Assembly: GCA_944389465.1 (NCBI GenBank) | Contig: CALXML010000001.1 | Coordinates: 143,427-178,254 of the forward strand | DNA length: 34,828 bases | Direction: 5' to 3' | From: an uncultured Alphaproteobacteria bacterium | Lineage (GTDB): Bacteria > Pseudomonadota > Alphaproteobacteria > Rs-D84 | In this document: positions 16,273-25,404 of the stretch, in pieces | Numbering within the stretch: position 1 is the first letter of the stretch | How the letters are laid out: the number at the start of each line of letters is the position of its first letter | Translations under genes and position numbers: made by a program | Notes under the pieces: generated by a model | The model's database searches: none | What the model was told of the DNA's origin: nothing | What the model saw: the letters and a program-made list of their open reading frames with translations, nothing else

Positions 16273-17001
16273 ATGAAACGTAGCGGTTTAATAACAACAA
16301 AAATTGGTATGACACGTTTATATGATGACGGTGGCGTGGCACATCCTGTAACAGTTTTATCCGTCGGTGATTGCACTGTTATCGGCAATCGTACAGTGGA
16401 AAAAAATGGTTATGTCGCAAACATACTGGGTATGCGCGAGGCAAAGGCAAAACATGTTGCAAAACCACAGGCTGTGGCTGCAGAAAAGGCCGGTGTAAAA
16501 CCATATCGCAAAGTTGTTGAATTTCGTGTATCTGATGATTGCATTATCCCAGCAGGTACACAATTGATGGCGTCTCATTTTATTGCCGGTCAATTCGTTG
16601 ATGTTCAGGCAACCAGCAAAGGTAAGGGATTCCAAGGTGCGATGAAACGTCATAACTTTGGCGGTAAGGAAGCATCACACGGTGTTTTAAAAGCGCATCG
16701 TTCAATCGGTGGTACAGGTATGCGTGAATGGCCGGGACGTGTTCTGAAGGGCAAAAAGATGGCTGGTCAGATGGGTAATGAAACCGTTACTGTTCAGAAC
16801 TTGAAAGTATTCGGTGTTGATGACGCAGAAAATCTGATATTCGTTGAAGGCGCAGTTCCGGGTGCAAATGGTACTTTTGTTTTGGTTGCAGATGCAGTCA
16901 AAAAGGAACAGAAAGATTTGCCAGTTCCAACAAAAATGAAAATTGTGGAATCTGGGGAACAAACAGCAGCAGAAACCGAAACAGAACCTGTTGCGGAATA
17001 A
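16273..17001 (+). CDS. rplC: 50S ribosomal protein L3
   Basis: L3 starts 50S assembly and reaches toward the peptidyl-transferase centre. The 242 residues start MKRSGLITTKIGMTRLYDDG and contain KGKGFQGAMKRHNFGG, SIGGTGMREWPGRVLKGKKM and AGQMGNETVTVQNLKV, the alphaproteobacterial/mitochondrial version of the central loop. The last 30 or so residues form an acidic, Ala/Glu/Thr-rich tail (EQTAAETETEPVAE) beyond the usual end of bacterial L3, about 209-220 residues. The tail resembles extensions seen in other ribosomal proteins of alphaproteobacteria. AAGGCAAAAG is the ribosome site. Confidence 0.97.
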   Translation: MKRSGLITTKIGMTRLYDDGGVAHPVTVLSVGDCTVIGNRTVEKNGYVANILGMREAKAKHVAKPQAVAAEKAGVKPYRKVVEFRVSDDCIIPAGTQLMASHFIAGQFVDVQATSKGKGFQGAMKRHNFGGKEASHGVLKAHRSIGGTGMREWPGRVLKGKKMAGQMGNETVTVQNLKVFGVDDAENLIFVEGAVPGANGTFVLVADAVKKEQKDLPVPTKMKIVESGEQTAAETETEPVAE

Positions 17002-17039
17002 TTTAAAAACAGGCAACAGATTAGAGTAAGGTGGAAAAA

Positions 17040-17660
17040 ATGCAAGTAGACATTATAAATTTTGATGGCAAAGCGGTCGGCAAAGTTGATTTGGCAGACC
17101 AAATTTTCGGGTTGGAACCACGCGCAGATATTCTGCATCGTGTTGTTACATGGCAACGTGCAAAATCCCGCGCAGGTACGCATGCAGTAAAATCTGTTTC
17201 TGATGTTGCAGGCAGCGGCAAAAAAGCGTTTAAACAGAAAAAAACTGGTAATGCACGTCAGGGTGAAAGATACAATGTTCATATGCGTGGCGGTGGTGTT
17301 GTTCATGGCCCGGTCGTTCGTGACCATGCAATTGATTTGCCAAAGAAAATCCGCAGTTTGGGATTGAAAATGGCATTGTCATCCAAGGCCAAAGACGGCA
17401 ACTTAATCATTATTGATTCTGAAAAATTATCAGCGGTAAAAACATCTGCATTGGCGAAACAGTTGAAAAAGTTGAATTTAAATTCAGCACTGTTTGTTGG
17501 TGCCACAGAATTGGATGCAAATTTCAAAAAATCTGCAGCAAATATTCCAAATATTGATGCATTACCAACAATTGGGTTGAATGTATTGGATGTTTTGAAC
17601 CATGATAAATTGGTTTTGACAGCAGATGCAGTCAAGGCTGTGGAAGCACGCTTGGCATAA
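17040..17660 (+). CDS. rplD: 50S ribosomal protein L4
   Basis: L4 binds 23S rRNA domain I and lines the exit tunnel; in E. coli it also represses the S10 operon. The 206 residues begin MQVDIINFDGKAVGKVDL and contain the tunnel loop region RAKSRAGTHAVKSVSDVAGS followed by GKKAFKQKKTGNARQG and GGGVVHGP. I place the start at the ATG at 17040 with AAGGTGG just upstream. A GTG at 17031 in frame overlaps that ribosome site and is less likely. No L4-responsive leader of the E. coli type can be recognised before rpsJ. Confidence 0.97.
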   Translation: MQVDIINFDGKAVGKVDLADQIFGLEPRADILHRVVTWQRAKSRAGTHAVKSVSDVAGSGKKAFKQKKTGNARQGERYNVHMRGGGVVHGPVVRDHAIDLPKKIRSLGLKMALSSKAKDGNLIIIDSEKLSAVKTSALAKQLKKLNLNSALFVGATELDANFKKSAANIPNIDALPTIGLNVLDVLNHDKLVLTADAVKAVEARLA

Positions 17661-17693
17661 ATGTCAGTGACGCAAGACGAAAAGGTATAACAA

Positions 17694-18026
17694 ATGGCAG
17701 AAAAGAAAGTTACATCAGAGAAAAAAATCGTGCGCAGCGCCGGTATTTATGATATACTGCGTCGCCCGATAATCTCGGAAAAGGCAGCAAAGTTGTCTGA
17801 AAGCAATGGTGTCGCATTTGAAGTTGCCCCAGACGCAACAAAAGAAGATGTTGCACGTGCAATTCAGGCGATATACAATGTAAAGCCGACCAAGGTCAAC
17901 ATTGTTGTTGTCAAAGGTAAAGTAAAGTCCTTTCGTGGACGTGGCGTGGGTACACAACGCAGTGTTAAAAAGGCATATGTATCCCTGCCGGCTGATGCGA
18001 AATTGGATTTGTCAGCAAACGTATAA
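17694..18026 (+). CDS. rplW: 50S ribosomal protein L23
   Basis: L23 lies at the exit-tunnel rim and docks SRP and trigger factor. The 110 residues have a Lys-rich N-terminal extension of about 14 residues (EKKVTSEKKIVRSAG), then the conserved YDILRRPIISEKAAKL, AIQAIYNVKPTKVNIVVVKG and RGVGTQRSVKKAYVSL. AAAAGGTATAAC provides the ribosome site 33 bp after rplD. The following spacer to rplB contains two overlapping, mutually exclusive stems. Confidence 0.97.
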   Translation: MAEKKVTSEKKIVRSAGIYDILRRPIISEKAAKLSESNGVAFEVAPDATKEDVARAIQAIYNVKPTKVNIVVVKGKVKSFRGRGVGTQRSVKKAYVSLPADAKLDLSANV

Positions 18027-18030
18027 TTAA

Positions 18031-18083
18031 ACTAACGCGCGCCAGCAGAGAACCCATGTCAAAATGGATGTTAGTGTTGGCGC
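18031..18083 (+). promoter_or_regulatory. Mutually exclusive stems in the rplW-rplB spacer
   Basis: ACTAAC (18031-18036) can pair with GTTAGT (18070-18075), and GCGCCAGC (18039-18046) with GTTGGCGC (18076-18083). The two pairings cross and leave no connecting loop, so a pseudoknot is unlikely and they read as alternatives. CCAT/ATGG forms a small inner hairpin. Confidence 0.4.
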
Positions 18084-18103
18084 AGAAACAAAGGTAAGAA
18101 AAA

Positions 18104-18937
18104 ATGGCATTAAAGCATTATAAGCCAACTACACCGGGGAACCGTGGTTTGACACAGGTTGATCGCAGTGAACTGCATCGCGGTGCACCTGAAAAGGCAT
18201 TGACAGTTGGTTTAAAGTCCAAAGGTGGACGTAATAATTTTGGTCATGTAACCGTTATGCATCAGGGTGGTGGCCACAAACGTAAATATCGTTTGATTGA
18301 TTTTGCACGCAAGAAAAAGGGTGTTCCTGCAACTGTTGTTCGTTTGGAATATGACCCAAATCGTACGGCTTTTATTGCGTTGATTGAATATACAGATGGT
18401 GCGCGTTCCTATATTTTGGCACCACGTGATTTAAAGGCGGGCGATGTTGTTATTTCCGGTGAACGCGAAGATATTAAACCGGGTAATGCAATGCCATTGA
18501 AAAATATGCCAATCGGTACAATTGTGCATAATGTTGAATTGAAACCGGGGGCTGGCGGCCAATTGGCACGCAGTGCAGGTTGCTATGCACAATTAATGGG
18601 TAAAGACGGTGTTTATGCCCAGATTAAAATGAACAGTGGCGAGTTGCGCAAGGTTCATTCCGATTGTATGGCGACAGTTGGCAGTGTTTCTAATCCTGAC
18701 CAACGTAATGTAAACTTGGGTAAAGCGGGCCGCGCACGCTGGTTGGGTATTCGTCCATCAGTTCGTGGTATGGCACAGAACCCAGTTGACCACCCGATGG
18801 GTGGTGGTAATGGTCATTCCAAGGGCCACGAACCAGTATCACGTACAGGTATTCCAGCCAAGGGATATCGTACCCGTAGCAATAAACGTACTGCAAAGAT
18901 GATTATTCGCAGCAGACATTTGGCAAAGAAAAAATAA
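18104..18937 (+). CDS. rplB: 50S ribosomal protein L2
   Basis: L2 is a core 50S protein near the peptidyl-transferase centre and at the subunit bridge. The 277 residues match across the length: [40 protein letters not shown], the KOW-like middle, and the C-terminal [20 protein letters not shown] containing the key His of the DHPxGGG loop. AAAGGTAAGAAAA precedes the ATG. The small insert [13 protein letters not shown] in place of the usual GRxPxxPWG is a minor lineage variation. Confidence 0.98.
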   Translation: MALKHYKPTTPGNRGLTQVDRSELHRGAPEKALTVGLKSKGGRNNFGHVTVMHQGGGHKRKYRLIDFARKKKGVPATVVRLEYDPNRTAFIALIEYTDGARSYILAPRDLKAGDVVISGEREDIKPGNAMPLKNMPIGTIVHNVELKPGAGGQLARSAGCYAQLMGKDGVYAQIKMNSGELRKVHSDCMATVGSVSNPDQRNVNLGKAGRARWLGIRPSVRGMAQNPVDHPMGGGNGHSKGHEPVSRTGIPAKGYRTRSNKRTAKMIIRSRHLAKKK

Positions 18938-18960
18938 TTAAGTAAAAAACGGAGTAAATG

Positions 18961-19245
18961 ATGTCTCGTTCTGTATGGAAAGGTCCTTATGTTCATCCGT
19001 CCGTGTTAAAGAAAGTCGCGGCGGCAAATGAAAAAAATGACCACAAGCCAATTAAGACTTGGTCACGTGGCAGCACAATTGTGCCACCAATGGTTGGTTT
19101 GACTTTTGAAGTTCACAATGGTAACAAATTCATCCCTGTCTCAATCGTAGAAGATATGATTGGGCACAAATTGGGCGAATTTGCACCAACGCGTACTTTC
19201 AAGGGGCATGCGGCAAATAAAAAAGCAGCCGCCGCCAAAAAATAA
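18961..19245 (+). CDS. rpsS: 30S ribosomal protein S19
   Basis: S19 is in the 30S head near the A site. The 94 residues match the family ([53 protein letters not shown]) with an Ala/Lys-rich tail. Two adjacent ATG codons (18958 and 18961) are possible; 18961 gives the standard N-terminus and a 7-bp gap to the GGAG site, so I prefer it. A short TATGG/CCATA hairpin lies in the 39-bp gap to rplV. Confidence 0.97.
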   Translation: MSRSVWKGPYVHPSVLKKVAAANEKNDHKPIKTWSRGSTIVPPMVGLTFEVHNGNKFIPVSIVEDMIGHKLGEFAPTRTFKGHAANKKAAAAKK

Positions 19246-19284
19246 TAATTTATGGTGACCATATAAATAAATAGGGTAACAGTT

Positions 19285-19698
19285 ATGACAACAACAAGAT
19301 ATGGAATTAAAGAAAATCAAGTTCGTGCGTTCAATAAAATGATTCGCATCAGCCACCAGAAATTGAATCTGGTTTGCGATTTGGTGCGGGGAATGCCGGT
19401 TGAACGTGCAATAGATGTCTTGAAATTTTCTAAAAAGCGTGTTGCAGGTGAAGTATTAAAGACTTTGTTGTCCGCCATTGCAAATGCAGAACATAACAAA
19501 AATCTGCCAGTGGACAGTTTGTACATCAAAGAAATTTGGTGTGGCAAAGCGTTGACAATGAAGCGCATATTTCCGGGACCACGTGGCAGTGCACGTCCGA
19601 TTTTGAAACCATTTTCTAATTTGACAATTGTTTTGGAATCTGGGGTTGCACCAACAAAGAAAACAGCCAAGGCAAAGGCAGAAAAAAAAGCAAAATAA
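19285..19698 (+). CDS. rplV: 50S ribosomal protein L22
   Basis: L22 lines the exit tunnel with a long beta hairpin. The 137 residues contain NQVRAFNKMIRISHQKLNLV, RGMPVERAIDVLKFSKKRVA and the hairpin region KRIFPGPRGSARPILKPFSN, followed by a Lys-rich C-terminal tail (KKTAKAKAEKKAK). The macrolide-sensitive hairpin tip appears ordinary. The ribosome site is weak (AGGGTAACAG). The 94-bp spacer that follows has one of the strongest hairpins in the operon. Confidence 0.96.
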   Translation: MTTTRYGIKENQVRAFNKMIRISHQKLNLVCDLVRGMPVERAIDVLKFSKKRVAGEVLKTLLSAIANAEHNKNLPVDSLYIKEIWCGKALTMKRIFPGPRGSARPILKPFSNLTIVLESGVAPTKKTAKAKAEKKAK

Positions 19699-19704
19699 TA
19701 AATC

Positions 19705-19769
19705 TGGCAAGTGGTATGGATTAGTTTCCTGAATAAAGATGTTTGCCGCATCTTCAAGAACACTTGCCA
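19705..19769 (+). promoter_or_regulatory. Strong hairpin in the rplV-rpsC spacer
   Basis: TGGCAAGTG (19705-19713) and CACTTGCCA (19761-19769) pair perfectly over 9 bp, with an inner AAGATG/CATCTT stem near 19736-19754. There is no T run after it. It may protect or expose the rpsC ribosome site or serve as a processing point. Confidence 0.55.
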
Positions 19770-19792
19770 TAAAACAGTAAGGAAAAATAAAA

Positions 19793-20494
19793 ATGGGACA
19801 GAAAGTATCGCCAATATCTTTGCGTGAATTTATTAACAAAGTAACTGATTCACGTTGGATTGCAGGTAAAAAAGAATATGCGGCTTTATTAGCAGAAGAT
19901 ATTAAAATCCGCAACTTTATTGAAAAGAAATTGAAAAAAGCGGGTTTGGCCAAGGTTGTTATTGAACGCTTTGCCAAAAAAGTTGTGGTTACAATACACA
20001 CATCTCGTCCGGGGATGATTATTGGTAAAAATGGTGCTGATATAGAAGCATTGCGCAACGATATTAAAAAACTGGTTAAAAATGACCAAGTCGTTGTGAA
20101 TATTTATGAAGTTCGTCGTCCGGATTTGAATGCACAATTGGTTGCGCAAAATATTGCGCAGCAAATAGAAGGTCGTGTTTCCTTCAAACGCGCAATGAAA
20201 AAAGCGGTTCAAAACGCTGTAAAGGCGGGGGCACAGGGTATCAAAGTTATGTGTTCTGGTCGTCTGAATGGTGCGGAAATTGCCCGCAGCGAACAAATTC
20301 GCGAAGGTCGCATTCCATTGCATACATTGCGTGCTGATATTGACTATGCGTCAATTCAGGCAAAAACAACATATGGCGTTATTGGTGTAAAAGTTTGGAT
20401 TTACACAGGTGACGTTGTAAACAAGGAAAAGTTGGCTTCTGAAATGGCACGCCCAACAGAATATGCCGGCAGCAGCGAAAAAAAGAGCAAGTAA
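19793..20494 (+). CDS. rpsC: 30S ribosomal protein S3
   Basis: S3 forms part of the mRNA entry tunnel. The 233 residues include [20 protein letters not shown], a KH domain with the GxxG loop in [19 protein letters not shown], and the C-terminal [20 protein letters not shown] and [17 protein letters not shown] blocks. AAGGAAAAATAAA precedes the ATG. The protein ends shortly after the conserved region with a Ser/Lys tail. The 68-bp spacer downstream holds a CGGTA/TGCCG stem. Confidence 0.98.
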   Translation: MGQKVSPISLREFINKVTDSRWIAGKKEYAALLAEDIKIRNFIEKKLKKAGLAKVVIERFAKKVVVTIHTSRPGMIIGKNGADIEALRNDIKKLVKNDQVVVNIYEVRRPDLNAQLVAQNIAQQIEGRVSFKRAMKKAVQNAVKAGAQGIKVMCSGRLNGAEIARSEQIREGRIPLHTLRADIDYASIQAKTTYGVIGVKVWIYTGDVVNKEKLASEMARPTEYAGSSEKKSK

Positions 20495-20562
20495 TTTTTG
20501 ACGGTATCCTATATGGTGCCGAACAATCAGAAATGAAACACAGAAATTAAAAGGTTGTTATT

Positions 20563-20976
20563 ATGTTAATGCCAAATAAAACTAAATTTCGCAAACAGCA
20601 CAAGGGACGTATCCATGGTGTTGCCAAGGGTGGCAGCGAATTGGCATTTGGTTCCTTTGGCTTAAAGGCGATGACGCCGGAACGTGTTACCGCGCGTCAA
20701 ATAGAGGCGGCGCGTCGCGCAATTACCCGTCATATGCGCCGTATGGGTAAATTGTGGATTCGTGTTTTCCCAGATGTTCCTGTTACTAAAAAACCAGCGG
20801 AAGTCCGTATGGGTAAAGGTAAGGGTGCTGTTGAATACTGGATTTGCCGTGTTAAACCGGGGCGCATCTTGTTTGAACTGGATGGTGTAAAACCAGAAGT
20901 TGCATATGAAGCATTTGCTTTGGCTGCAGCAAAATTGCCAGTAAAAACAAAGGTTGTAGAACGTAAAGTCAACTAA
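20563..20976 (+). CDS. rplP: 50S ribosomal protein L16
   Basis: L16 organises the A-site region of the 50S subunit. The 137 residues start [19 protein letters not shown] and contain the conserved [40 protein letters not shown] and [20 protein letters not shown], with the usual basic C-terminus. AAAGGTTGTTATT is the ribosome site. Only 36 bp separate it from rpmC, so the two are probably translated together. Confidence 0.98.
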   Translation: MLMPNKTKFRKQHKGRIHGVAKGGSELAFGSFGLKAMTPERVTARQIEAARRAITRHMRRMGKLWIRVFPDVPVTKKPAEVRMGKGKGAVEYWICRVKPGRILFELDGVKPEVAYEAFALAAAKLPVKTKVVERKVN

Positions 20977-21012
20977 TGATAAATACTGTAGGCAACGCAA
21001 AAGGTTAAAAAA

Positions 21013-21207
21013 ATGGCAGAAAAGAAAGTTGAAAAAGAATCTTTGACAGCAGAAGCACTGCAAAGCAAACTGGAAAATCTGAAACAAGAACAGATGAACC
21101 AACGCTTTCAGCATGCTGCGGGCCAAATGACGAAAACACACGTTATTCGTCAAACCCGTCGTGAAATTGCACGCGTAAAAACACAAATAAACGCTGCAAA
21201 AAAATAA
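21013..21207 (+). CDS. rpmC: 50S ribosomal protein L29
   Basis: L29 is a small two-helix protein at the exit-tunnel rim beside L23. The 64 residues are mostly helical and charged, with the family signature ending HVIRQTRREIARVKTQIN near the C-terminus. AAAAGGTTAAAAAA precedes the ATG. The following 128-bp gap is one of the longest inside the operon and contains two promoter candidates, so rpmC may end one transcription segment. Confidence 0.93.
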   Translation: MAEKKVEKESLTAEALQSKLENLKQEQMNQRFQHAAGQMTKTHVIRQTRREIARVKTQINAAKK

Positions 21208-21222
21208 AATTGCCGATTTTTG

Positions 21223-21306
21223 TTGAGATTTCTAAATTTTTAGTTATCATATTCCGAAGTCGGGTAAAAAAGGTGGTTGATTTATACGCAAAAATTTATG
21301 TATAAG
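21223..21306 (+). promoter_or_regulatory. Internal promoters before rpsQ
   Basis: TTGAGA (21223-21228), 16 bp, TATCAT (21245-21250) and TTGATT (21277-21282), 18 bp, TATAAG (21301-21306). They lie in an AT-rich 128-bp gap and could restart transcription of the spc part. Confidence 0.4.
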
Positions 21307-21335
21307 TCACAGTTAGAAGTATAAGGACAAAAGTT

Positions 21336-21605
21336 ATGCCAAGACGTATACTGCAAGGAACAGTTAAAAGTACAGCAAATGACAAAACAGTCGTCGTAGA
21401 AGTTGAACGTCGTTTCCGTCATCCGTTGTATGGCAAGTTCGTAAAGCAGAATAAAAAGTACAAGGCGCACGATGAAAACAATGAATACAAGGTTGGTGAC
21501 ATCGTCGCAATTGAAGAGCATCGTCCAATTTCCAAGACTAAATCTTGGGTGGTCAAGGGACGCGTTGGTGTTTCCAAAGACGAAACAGTGGATGTTGCTG
21601 AATAA
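21336..21605 (+). CDS. rpsQ: 30S ribosomal protein S17
   Basis: S17 is an early 30S assembly protein with an OB fold. The 89 residues contain [40 protein letters not shown] and the conserved [25 protein letters not shown] gives the ribosome site. The spacer to rplN has two hairpins: AGGTTC/GAACCT (21618-21646) and a GGTGGGG/CCCCGCC stem with one wobble (about 21661-21680). Confidence 0.97.
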   Translation: MPRRILQGTVKSTANDKTVVVEVERRFRHPLYGKFVKQNKKYKAHDENNEYKVGDIVAIEEHRPISKTKSWVVKGRVGVSKDETVDVAE

Positions 21606-21701
21606 TTAATCACAACAGGTTCTTTGAGGCGTGATACGCAGTCGGAACCTATAACAAAGCGGTGGGGGATTGCCCCGCCTGCAGGAAAAAGGTGAAGTGT
21701 T

Positions 21702-22076
21702 ATGATACAAAATGAAACAGTTATGACAGTTGCCGATAATTCTGGTGCACGCAAGGCTATGTGCATCAAGGTTTTGGGCGGGTCACATCGTCGTTATGCA
21801 ACAGTTGGTGATAAAATCGTTGTTGCCATCAAAGAAGCCATTCCACGTGGCAAAGTTCAAAAGGGTACTGTACAGCGTGCAATAATCGTTCGTACAAAGT
21901 TTCCTGTGAAACGTCCGGATGGTTCAATCATTCGTTTTGATGACAATGCTGTTGTTTTAATTAACAAAAATAATTTTGAACCAATTGGTACACGTATTTT
22001 TGGGCCGATTGCGCGTGAAGTACGCCGCAAATATGACGTTCAGAAAATTGTATCTTTGGCACCCGAAGTTATATAA
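21702..22076 (+). CDS. rplN: 50S ribosomal protein L14
   Basis: L14 sits at the subunit interface and is the binding site of the silencing factor RsfS. The 124 residues match: [59 protein letters not shown] and [25 protein letters not shown] is a strong ribosome site. In other bacteria the spc repressor S8 acts near the rplX-rplE region downstream. Confidence 0.98.
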   Translation: MIQNETVMTVADNSGARKAMCIKVLGGSHRRYATVGDKIVVAIKEAIPRGKVQKGTVQRAIIVRTKFPVKRPDGSIIRFDDNAVVLINKNNFEPIGTRIFGPIAREVRRKYDVQKIVSLAPEVI

Positions 22077-22111
22077 TACCGGTGTAATTGCAATAGACAA
22101 AGGGTTATAAA

Positions 22112-22414
22112 ATGAAAATCAAGAAAGGCGATGAAGTCGTAGTTATTTCGGGAAAGTACAAGGGCGTCAAAGGCAAAGTGCTGGAAGCGCGCCCATCTGA
22201 ATCCCGTGTTGTCGTAGAAGGTGTTAACCGCCATAAATGGCATGTTAAACCAACACAAGAACAAGCCGGACACATTGTTGACCGCGAAGCACCAATACAT
22301 GTTTCTAATGTTGCTTTGGTTGACCCAAAAACTAAAAAAGCAACACGCGTGGGATACAAGGTAGAAGGTGACAAGAAAGTTCGCATTGCAAAAAAGTCTG
22401 GTGCGGAATTATAA
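22112..22414 (+). CDS. rplX: 50S ribosomal protein L24
   Basis: L24 is an assembly initiator of the 50S subunit. The 100 residues begin [20 protein letters not shown] with the KOW motif (about residues 3-30) and include [20 protein letters not shown] and [27 protein letters not shown] precedes the ATG. The short spacer after it carries a hairpin also found after rplF; this is the position where S8 binds in the E. coli spc operon, but similarity to an S8 site was not established. Confidence 0.97.
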   Translation: MKIKKGDEVVVISGKYKGVKGKVLEARPSESRVVVEGVNRHKWHVKPTQEQAGHIVDREAPIHVSNVALVDPKTKKATRVGYKVEGDKKVRIAKKSGAEL

Positions 22415-22421
22415 TAACTGG

Positions 22422-22440
22422 TTCCCGCTGTTACGGGAAT
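22422..22440 (+). repeat. Hairpin in the rplX-rplE spacer, identical to the one after rplF
   Basis: TTCCCGCTGTTACGGGAA forms a 6-bp stem with a 6-nt loop. The same 18-mer occurs in the rplF-rplR spacer (24393-24410), about 2 kb downstream. Confidence 0.65.
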
Positions 22441-22460
22441 AAAACGTTAAGGAATTTAAA

Positions 22461-23006
22461 ATGCAAAGCAGATTGCGTGAAATTTATGAAAAGCAGATTG
22501 TTCCTGAATTAGTAAAAGAATTTGGGTACAAAAATGCATTGGAAGTACCAAAACTGACCAAAATTGTTTTGAATATGGGTGTGGGCGAGGCCGTTTCTGA
22601 TAAAAAGAAACTGGATTCCGCAGTGGCTGATTTAACGGCGATTGCTGCACAAAAGTCTGTTATTACCCGTGCAAAAAAATCTATTGCAACATATCGTTTG
22701 CGCGAAGGTCAGCCCATTGGTTGCAAGGTTACATTACGTGGCAAAAGAATGTATGATTTCTTGGATAAATTAATTACTGTTGCGTTGCCACGTGTAAAGG
22801 ATTTCCGTGGTTTATCAAAATCTAAATTTGATGGTCGTGGAAATTATGCTTTTGGTATCAAAGAACATTTGATATTCCCTGAAATTTCCGTTGATAAAAT
22901 TGATGCGATTCGTGGAATGGATATCGTTATCGCAACAACGGCTAAAACAGATGATGAAGCGCGCGCACTGCTGACTAAAATCGGTTTGCCGCTGGTCTTG
23001 AAATAA
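22461..23006 (+). CDS. rplE: 50S ribosomal protein L5
   Basis: L5 binds 5S rRNA and contacts the P-site tRNA. The 181 residues match ([71 protein letters not shown], and [19 protein letters not shown]). AAGGAATTTAAA precedes the ATG. rpsN follows after only 15 bp, indicating tight coupling. Confidence 0.98.
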   Translation: MQSRLREIYEKQIVPELVKEFGYKNALEVPKLTKIVLNMGVGEAVSDKKKLDSAVADLTAIAAQKSVITRAKKSIATYRLREGQPIGCKVTLRGKRMYDFLDKLITVALPRVKDFRGLSKSKFDGRGNYAFGIKEHLIFPEISVDKIDAIRGMDIVIATTAKTDDEARALLTKIGLPLVLK

Positions 23007-23021
23007 TAAAAGGTAATAAAG

Positions 23022-23324
23022 ATGGCAAAGTTAGCGTTAATTAATAAACAAAAAAAACGTGAAAAATTAGTCGCGCAATACGCAAAAAAGCGTGAAGCAA
23101 TCAAGGCAAAAATGTCTGTGAATGCAACACCTGATGAACGTATGGATGCGATGAAAAAATTGGCAAAATTGCCACGTAATGCGAATCCAACACGTTTGCA
23201 CAATCGTTGTTCTGTGACGGGACGTGCACGTGGTTATTCCCGTTTGTTCGGTTTGTGCCGTCAACAGGTTCGCACCATGGCGTCCGAAGGTAAATTGCCC
23301 GGTGTACGCAAGTCCAGTTGGTAA
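23022..23324 (+). CDS. rpsN: 30S ribosomal protein S14 (zinc-free long form)
   Basis: S14 sits in the 30S head. The 100-residue length and the absence of two CxxC pairs mark this as the long, zinc-independent type. Family blocks include LINKQKKREKLVAQYAKKRE, KLPRNANPTRLHNRCSVTGR and GLCRQQVRTMASEGKLPGVR, ending KSSW. AAAAGGTAATAAAG is the ribosome site. The 84-bp spacer that follows holds CCAGTTG/CAACTGG and GGGTT/AACCC pairings that overlap in sequence and so compete. Confidence 0.97.
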   Translation: MAKLALINKQKKREKLVAQYAKKREAIKAKMSVNATPDERMDAMKKLAKLPRNANPTRLHNRCSVTGRARGYSRLFGLCRQQVRTMASEGKLPGVRKSSW

Positions 23325-23408
23325 TTTTGTAAATTAATAAAACGCCAGTTGTGGACAATGCAACTGGGTTCGGCGGGGTAACCCAAAGAGTAACAAGGAG
23401 TAAAATAG

Positions 23409-23807
23409 ATGTCATTATCACACCCAATCGGAGACATGCTGACCCGTATTCGTAATGGTCAGAATGCCGGTAAAGAATTTGTAACTGTCCCAAACAGCAA
23501 ATTGCGTGCAGCAGTTTTGTCTGTATTAAAGGACGAAGGTTTTATTACTGATTTCCGCAAAGAACAAATTGACGAACATCGTGCTAATTTGGTTATTGAA
23601 TTAAAATATGTCGGCGGAAACGGTGCAATTCAGGATATTACAGTCGTTTCAAAACCGGGGCGTCGTGTTTATGCCGGCAGTGCAAAAATGCCACGCGTTT
23701 TGAACGGTTTGGGTATTGCAATTGTTTCTACGCCAAACGGTGTTATGACTGACCACAAGGCGCGCCTGATGAATGTCGGTGGTGAAGTGTTGTGCAAGGT
23801 TATTTAA
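23409..23807 (+). CDS. rpsH: 30S ribosomal protein S8
   Basis: S8 binds the central domain of 16S rRNA and, in E. coli, represses the spc operon. The 132 residues match (SHPIGDMLTRIRNGQNAGKE, VPNSKLRAAVLSVLKDEGFI, SKPGRRVYAG, and GLGIAIVSTPNGVMTDHKAR). ACAAGGAGTAAAA is a near-perfect ribosome site. Only 19 bp separate it from rplF. Confidence 0.98.
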   Translation: MSLSHPIGDMLTRIRNGQNAGKEFVTVPNSKLRAAVLSVLKDEGFITDFRKEQIDEHRANLVIELKYVGGNGAIQDITVVSKPGRRVYAGSAKMPRVLNGLGIAIVSTPNGVMTDHKARLMNVGGEVLCKVI

Positions 23808-23826
23808 TATATAGTGAGGTTAAATT

Positions 23827-24378
23827 ATGTCTCGTGCAGGAAAACATCCAGTTGAACTGAAAGAAGGCGTATCAGCAGTAATTGCAGGCGACGTCTTGAC
23901 TATCAAGGGCCCAAAGGGTGAAATTAAATTGCCTTTGGATACTAAACACGCAGGTTTGGTAGATGTAACCATAGATGATAAACAAGTTGTTGTTACACCA
24001 AAAGATGCAGAAGATAAAACGTCCCGTGCAATGTGGGGCACAATGGCGCGTAATGTTCGTGCCGCAATAGATGGCGTTACAACAGGCTTTAGCAAAGCAA
24101 TGTATATGAAGGGTGTTGGTTACAAAGCATCTGTCAGTGGTAACAAATTGGTTTTGGTGGCGGGTTATTCACATGATGTTATTATGGAAATCCCAGCCGG
24201 TCTGACCGTACAGATGGGTGAAACACCAACAGAATTTATTATCAATGGTATTGATAAATGTTTGGTTGGTCAATTTGCAGACAAAATTCACAAGGTTCGC
24301 AAGGCTGACCCATACAAGGGCAAAGGTATCTTCTATAAGGGCGAAAGAATCCGTCGCAAAGAAGGTAAAAAGAAATAA
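23827..24378 (+). CDS. rplF: 50S ribosomal protein L6
   Basis: L6 lies near the sarcin-ricin loop and GTPase centre. The 183 residues contain MSRAGKHPVELKEGVSAVIA, WGTMARNVRAAIDGVTTGFS, LKGVGYKA-type sequence at MKGVGYKASVSGN, and the C-terminal KVRKADPYKGKGIFYKGERI with RRKEGKKK. GTGAGGTTAAATT is the ribosome site. It is followed by the repeated TTCCCG...CGGGAA hairpin. Confidence 0.98.
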   Translation: MSRAGKHPVELKEGVSAVIAGDVLTIKGPKGEIKLPLDTKHAGLVDVTIDDKQVVVTPKDAEDKTSRAMWGTMARNVRAAIDGVTTGFSKAMYMKGVGYKASVSGNKLVLVAGYSHDVIMEIPAGLTVQMGETPTEFIINGIDKCLVGQFADKIHKVRKADPYKGKGIFYKGERIRRKEGKKK

Positions 24379-24392
24379 TAGATTAGGGTAAT

Positions 24393-24410
24393 TCCCGCTG
24401 TTACGGGAAT
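24393..24410 (+). repeat. Hairpin in the rplF-rplR spacer, second copy
   Basis: TTCCCGCTGTTACGGGAA, the same 18-mer as at 22422-22440; here flanked by AA and TT, which extends the stem to 8 bp. Confidence 0.65.
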
Positions 24411-24429
24411 TGGAAACAAAGGAAACAAA

Positions 24430-24786
24430 ATGTTAAAACATTTGTCTACAGAAGAAAGACGTACGTTGGCTAATCGCAGTGCGTTGAAAAGAAAAAATCC
24501 GGGTAAAATTCGTTTGTCGGTTTTCCGCTCGGGTCGTCATATTGAAATTCAGGCTATTGATGATGTAAAGGGACATACTGTTTGTGCTGCTTCATCAAAA
24601 GAAAAAGATTTCAAAGGTAAGGGCTGGAATGTTGCCGGCGCAGAACTGGTTGGCAAGGCATTCGCAGAACGTGCAGTTAAGGCTGGTATTGCCGATAACT
24701 GCTACTTTGATCGTGGTGGATATCGTTATCATGGCAGAATCAAGGCCTTGTGCGAAGCAATCCGTGCAGGCGGGGTTAGAATTTAA
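24430..24786 (+). CDS. rplR: 50S ribosomal protein L18
   Basis: L18 binds 5S rRNA with L5. The 118 residues match ([60 protein letters not shown]). AAAGGAAACAAA precedes the ATG. rpsE starts 24 bp later with a CGGAG ribosome site. Confidence 0.97.
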   Translation: MLKHLSTEERRTLANRSALKRKNPGKIRLSVFRSGRHIEIQAIDDVKGHTVCAASSKEKDFKGKGWNVAGAELVGKAFAERAVKAGIADNCYFDRGGYRYHGRIKALCEAIRAGGVRI

Positions 24787-24809
24787 TCGGTAATATAACG
24801 GAGATTATA

Positions 24810-25370
24810 ATGGCACGTTTTGATGATAAAAAATTACAAACGGATAATTTGGTAGACAAATTAGTTTCTATCAACCGTGTTTCAAAAACGGTAAAAGGTG
24901 GTCGTAATATGTCTTTCTCGGCACTGGTTGTTGTCGGGGACAAGGCCGGTCGTGTTGGTTTTGGCAAGGGCAAGGCACTGGAAGTTCAGGCCGCTGTTCA
25001 AAAAGCAACCAAGGCCGCCAAGGCAAAAATGATACGCGTTCCGTTAAAAGAAGGTCGTACTTTGCACCATGACATTGCTGCAAAATATGGCGCAAGTAAA
25101 TTGGTTGTTCGCAGTGCTGTCCCCGGTACTGGTATTATTGCGGGTGGTGCATTGCGTGCAGTGTTTGAATGCTTGGGCGTTCAGGACGTTGTTGTAAAAT
25201 CACAGGGTTCTAATAATCCAAACAATATGATACGTGCTGCGTTCTTGGCGTTTGCAAAAATGAACTCTCCAAAGACTGTTGCTGCACGCCGTGGCAAGAC
25301 TGTTGCTGAAATTATTGCCGGTCGTGACGGTAAAAAGTTGGAAAATAACGAAGCGGCAGAAGCAAAATAA
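24810..25370 (+). CDS. rpsE: 30S ribosomal protein S5
   Basis: S5 contributes to decoding accuracy and spectinomycin binding. The 186 residues contain [40 protein letters not shown], and [20 protein letters not shown], plus the [15 protein letters not shown] segment, with a short Glu/Ala-rich tail. CGGAGATTATA is the ribosome site. rpmD follows after 34 bp. Confidence 0.98.
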   Translation: MARFDDKKLQTDNLVDKLVSINRVSKTVKGGRNMSFSALVVVGDKAGRVGFGKGKALEVQAAVQKATKAAKAKMIRVPLKEGRTLHHDIAAKYGASKLVVRSAVPGTGIIAGGALRAVFECLGVQDVVVKSQGSNNPNNMIRAAFLAFAKMNSPKTVAARRGKTVAEIIAGRDGKKLENNEAAEAK

Positions 25371-25404
25371 TTGCCGACTGTCAGTAAAAACGGAGACTTA
25401 AATT

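Noticed and set aside
18031-18083. H-type pseudoknot in the rplW-rplB spacer
   Set aside because: The two stems cross with zero nucleotides to span the first stem, so they cannot coexist in a standard pseudoknot; kept as alternative hairpins.
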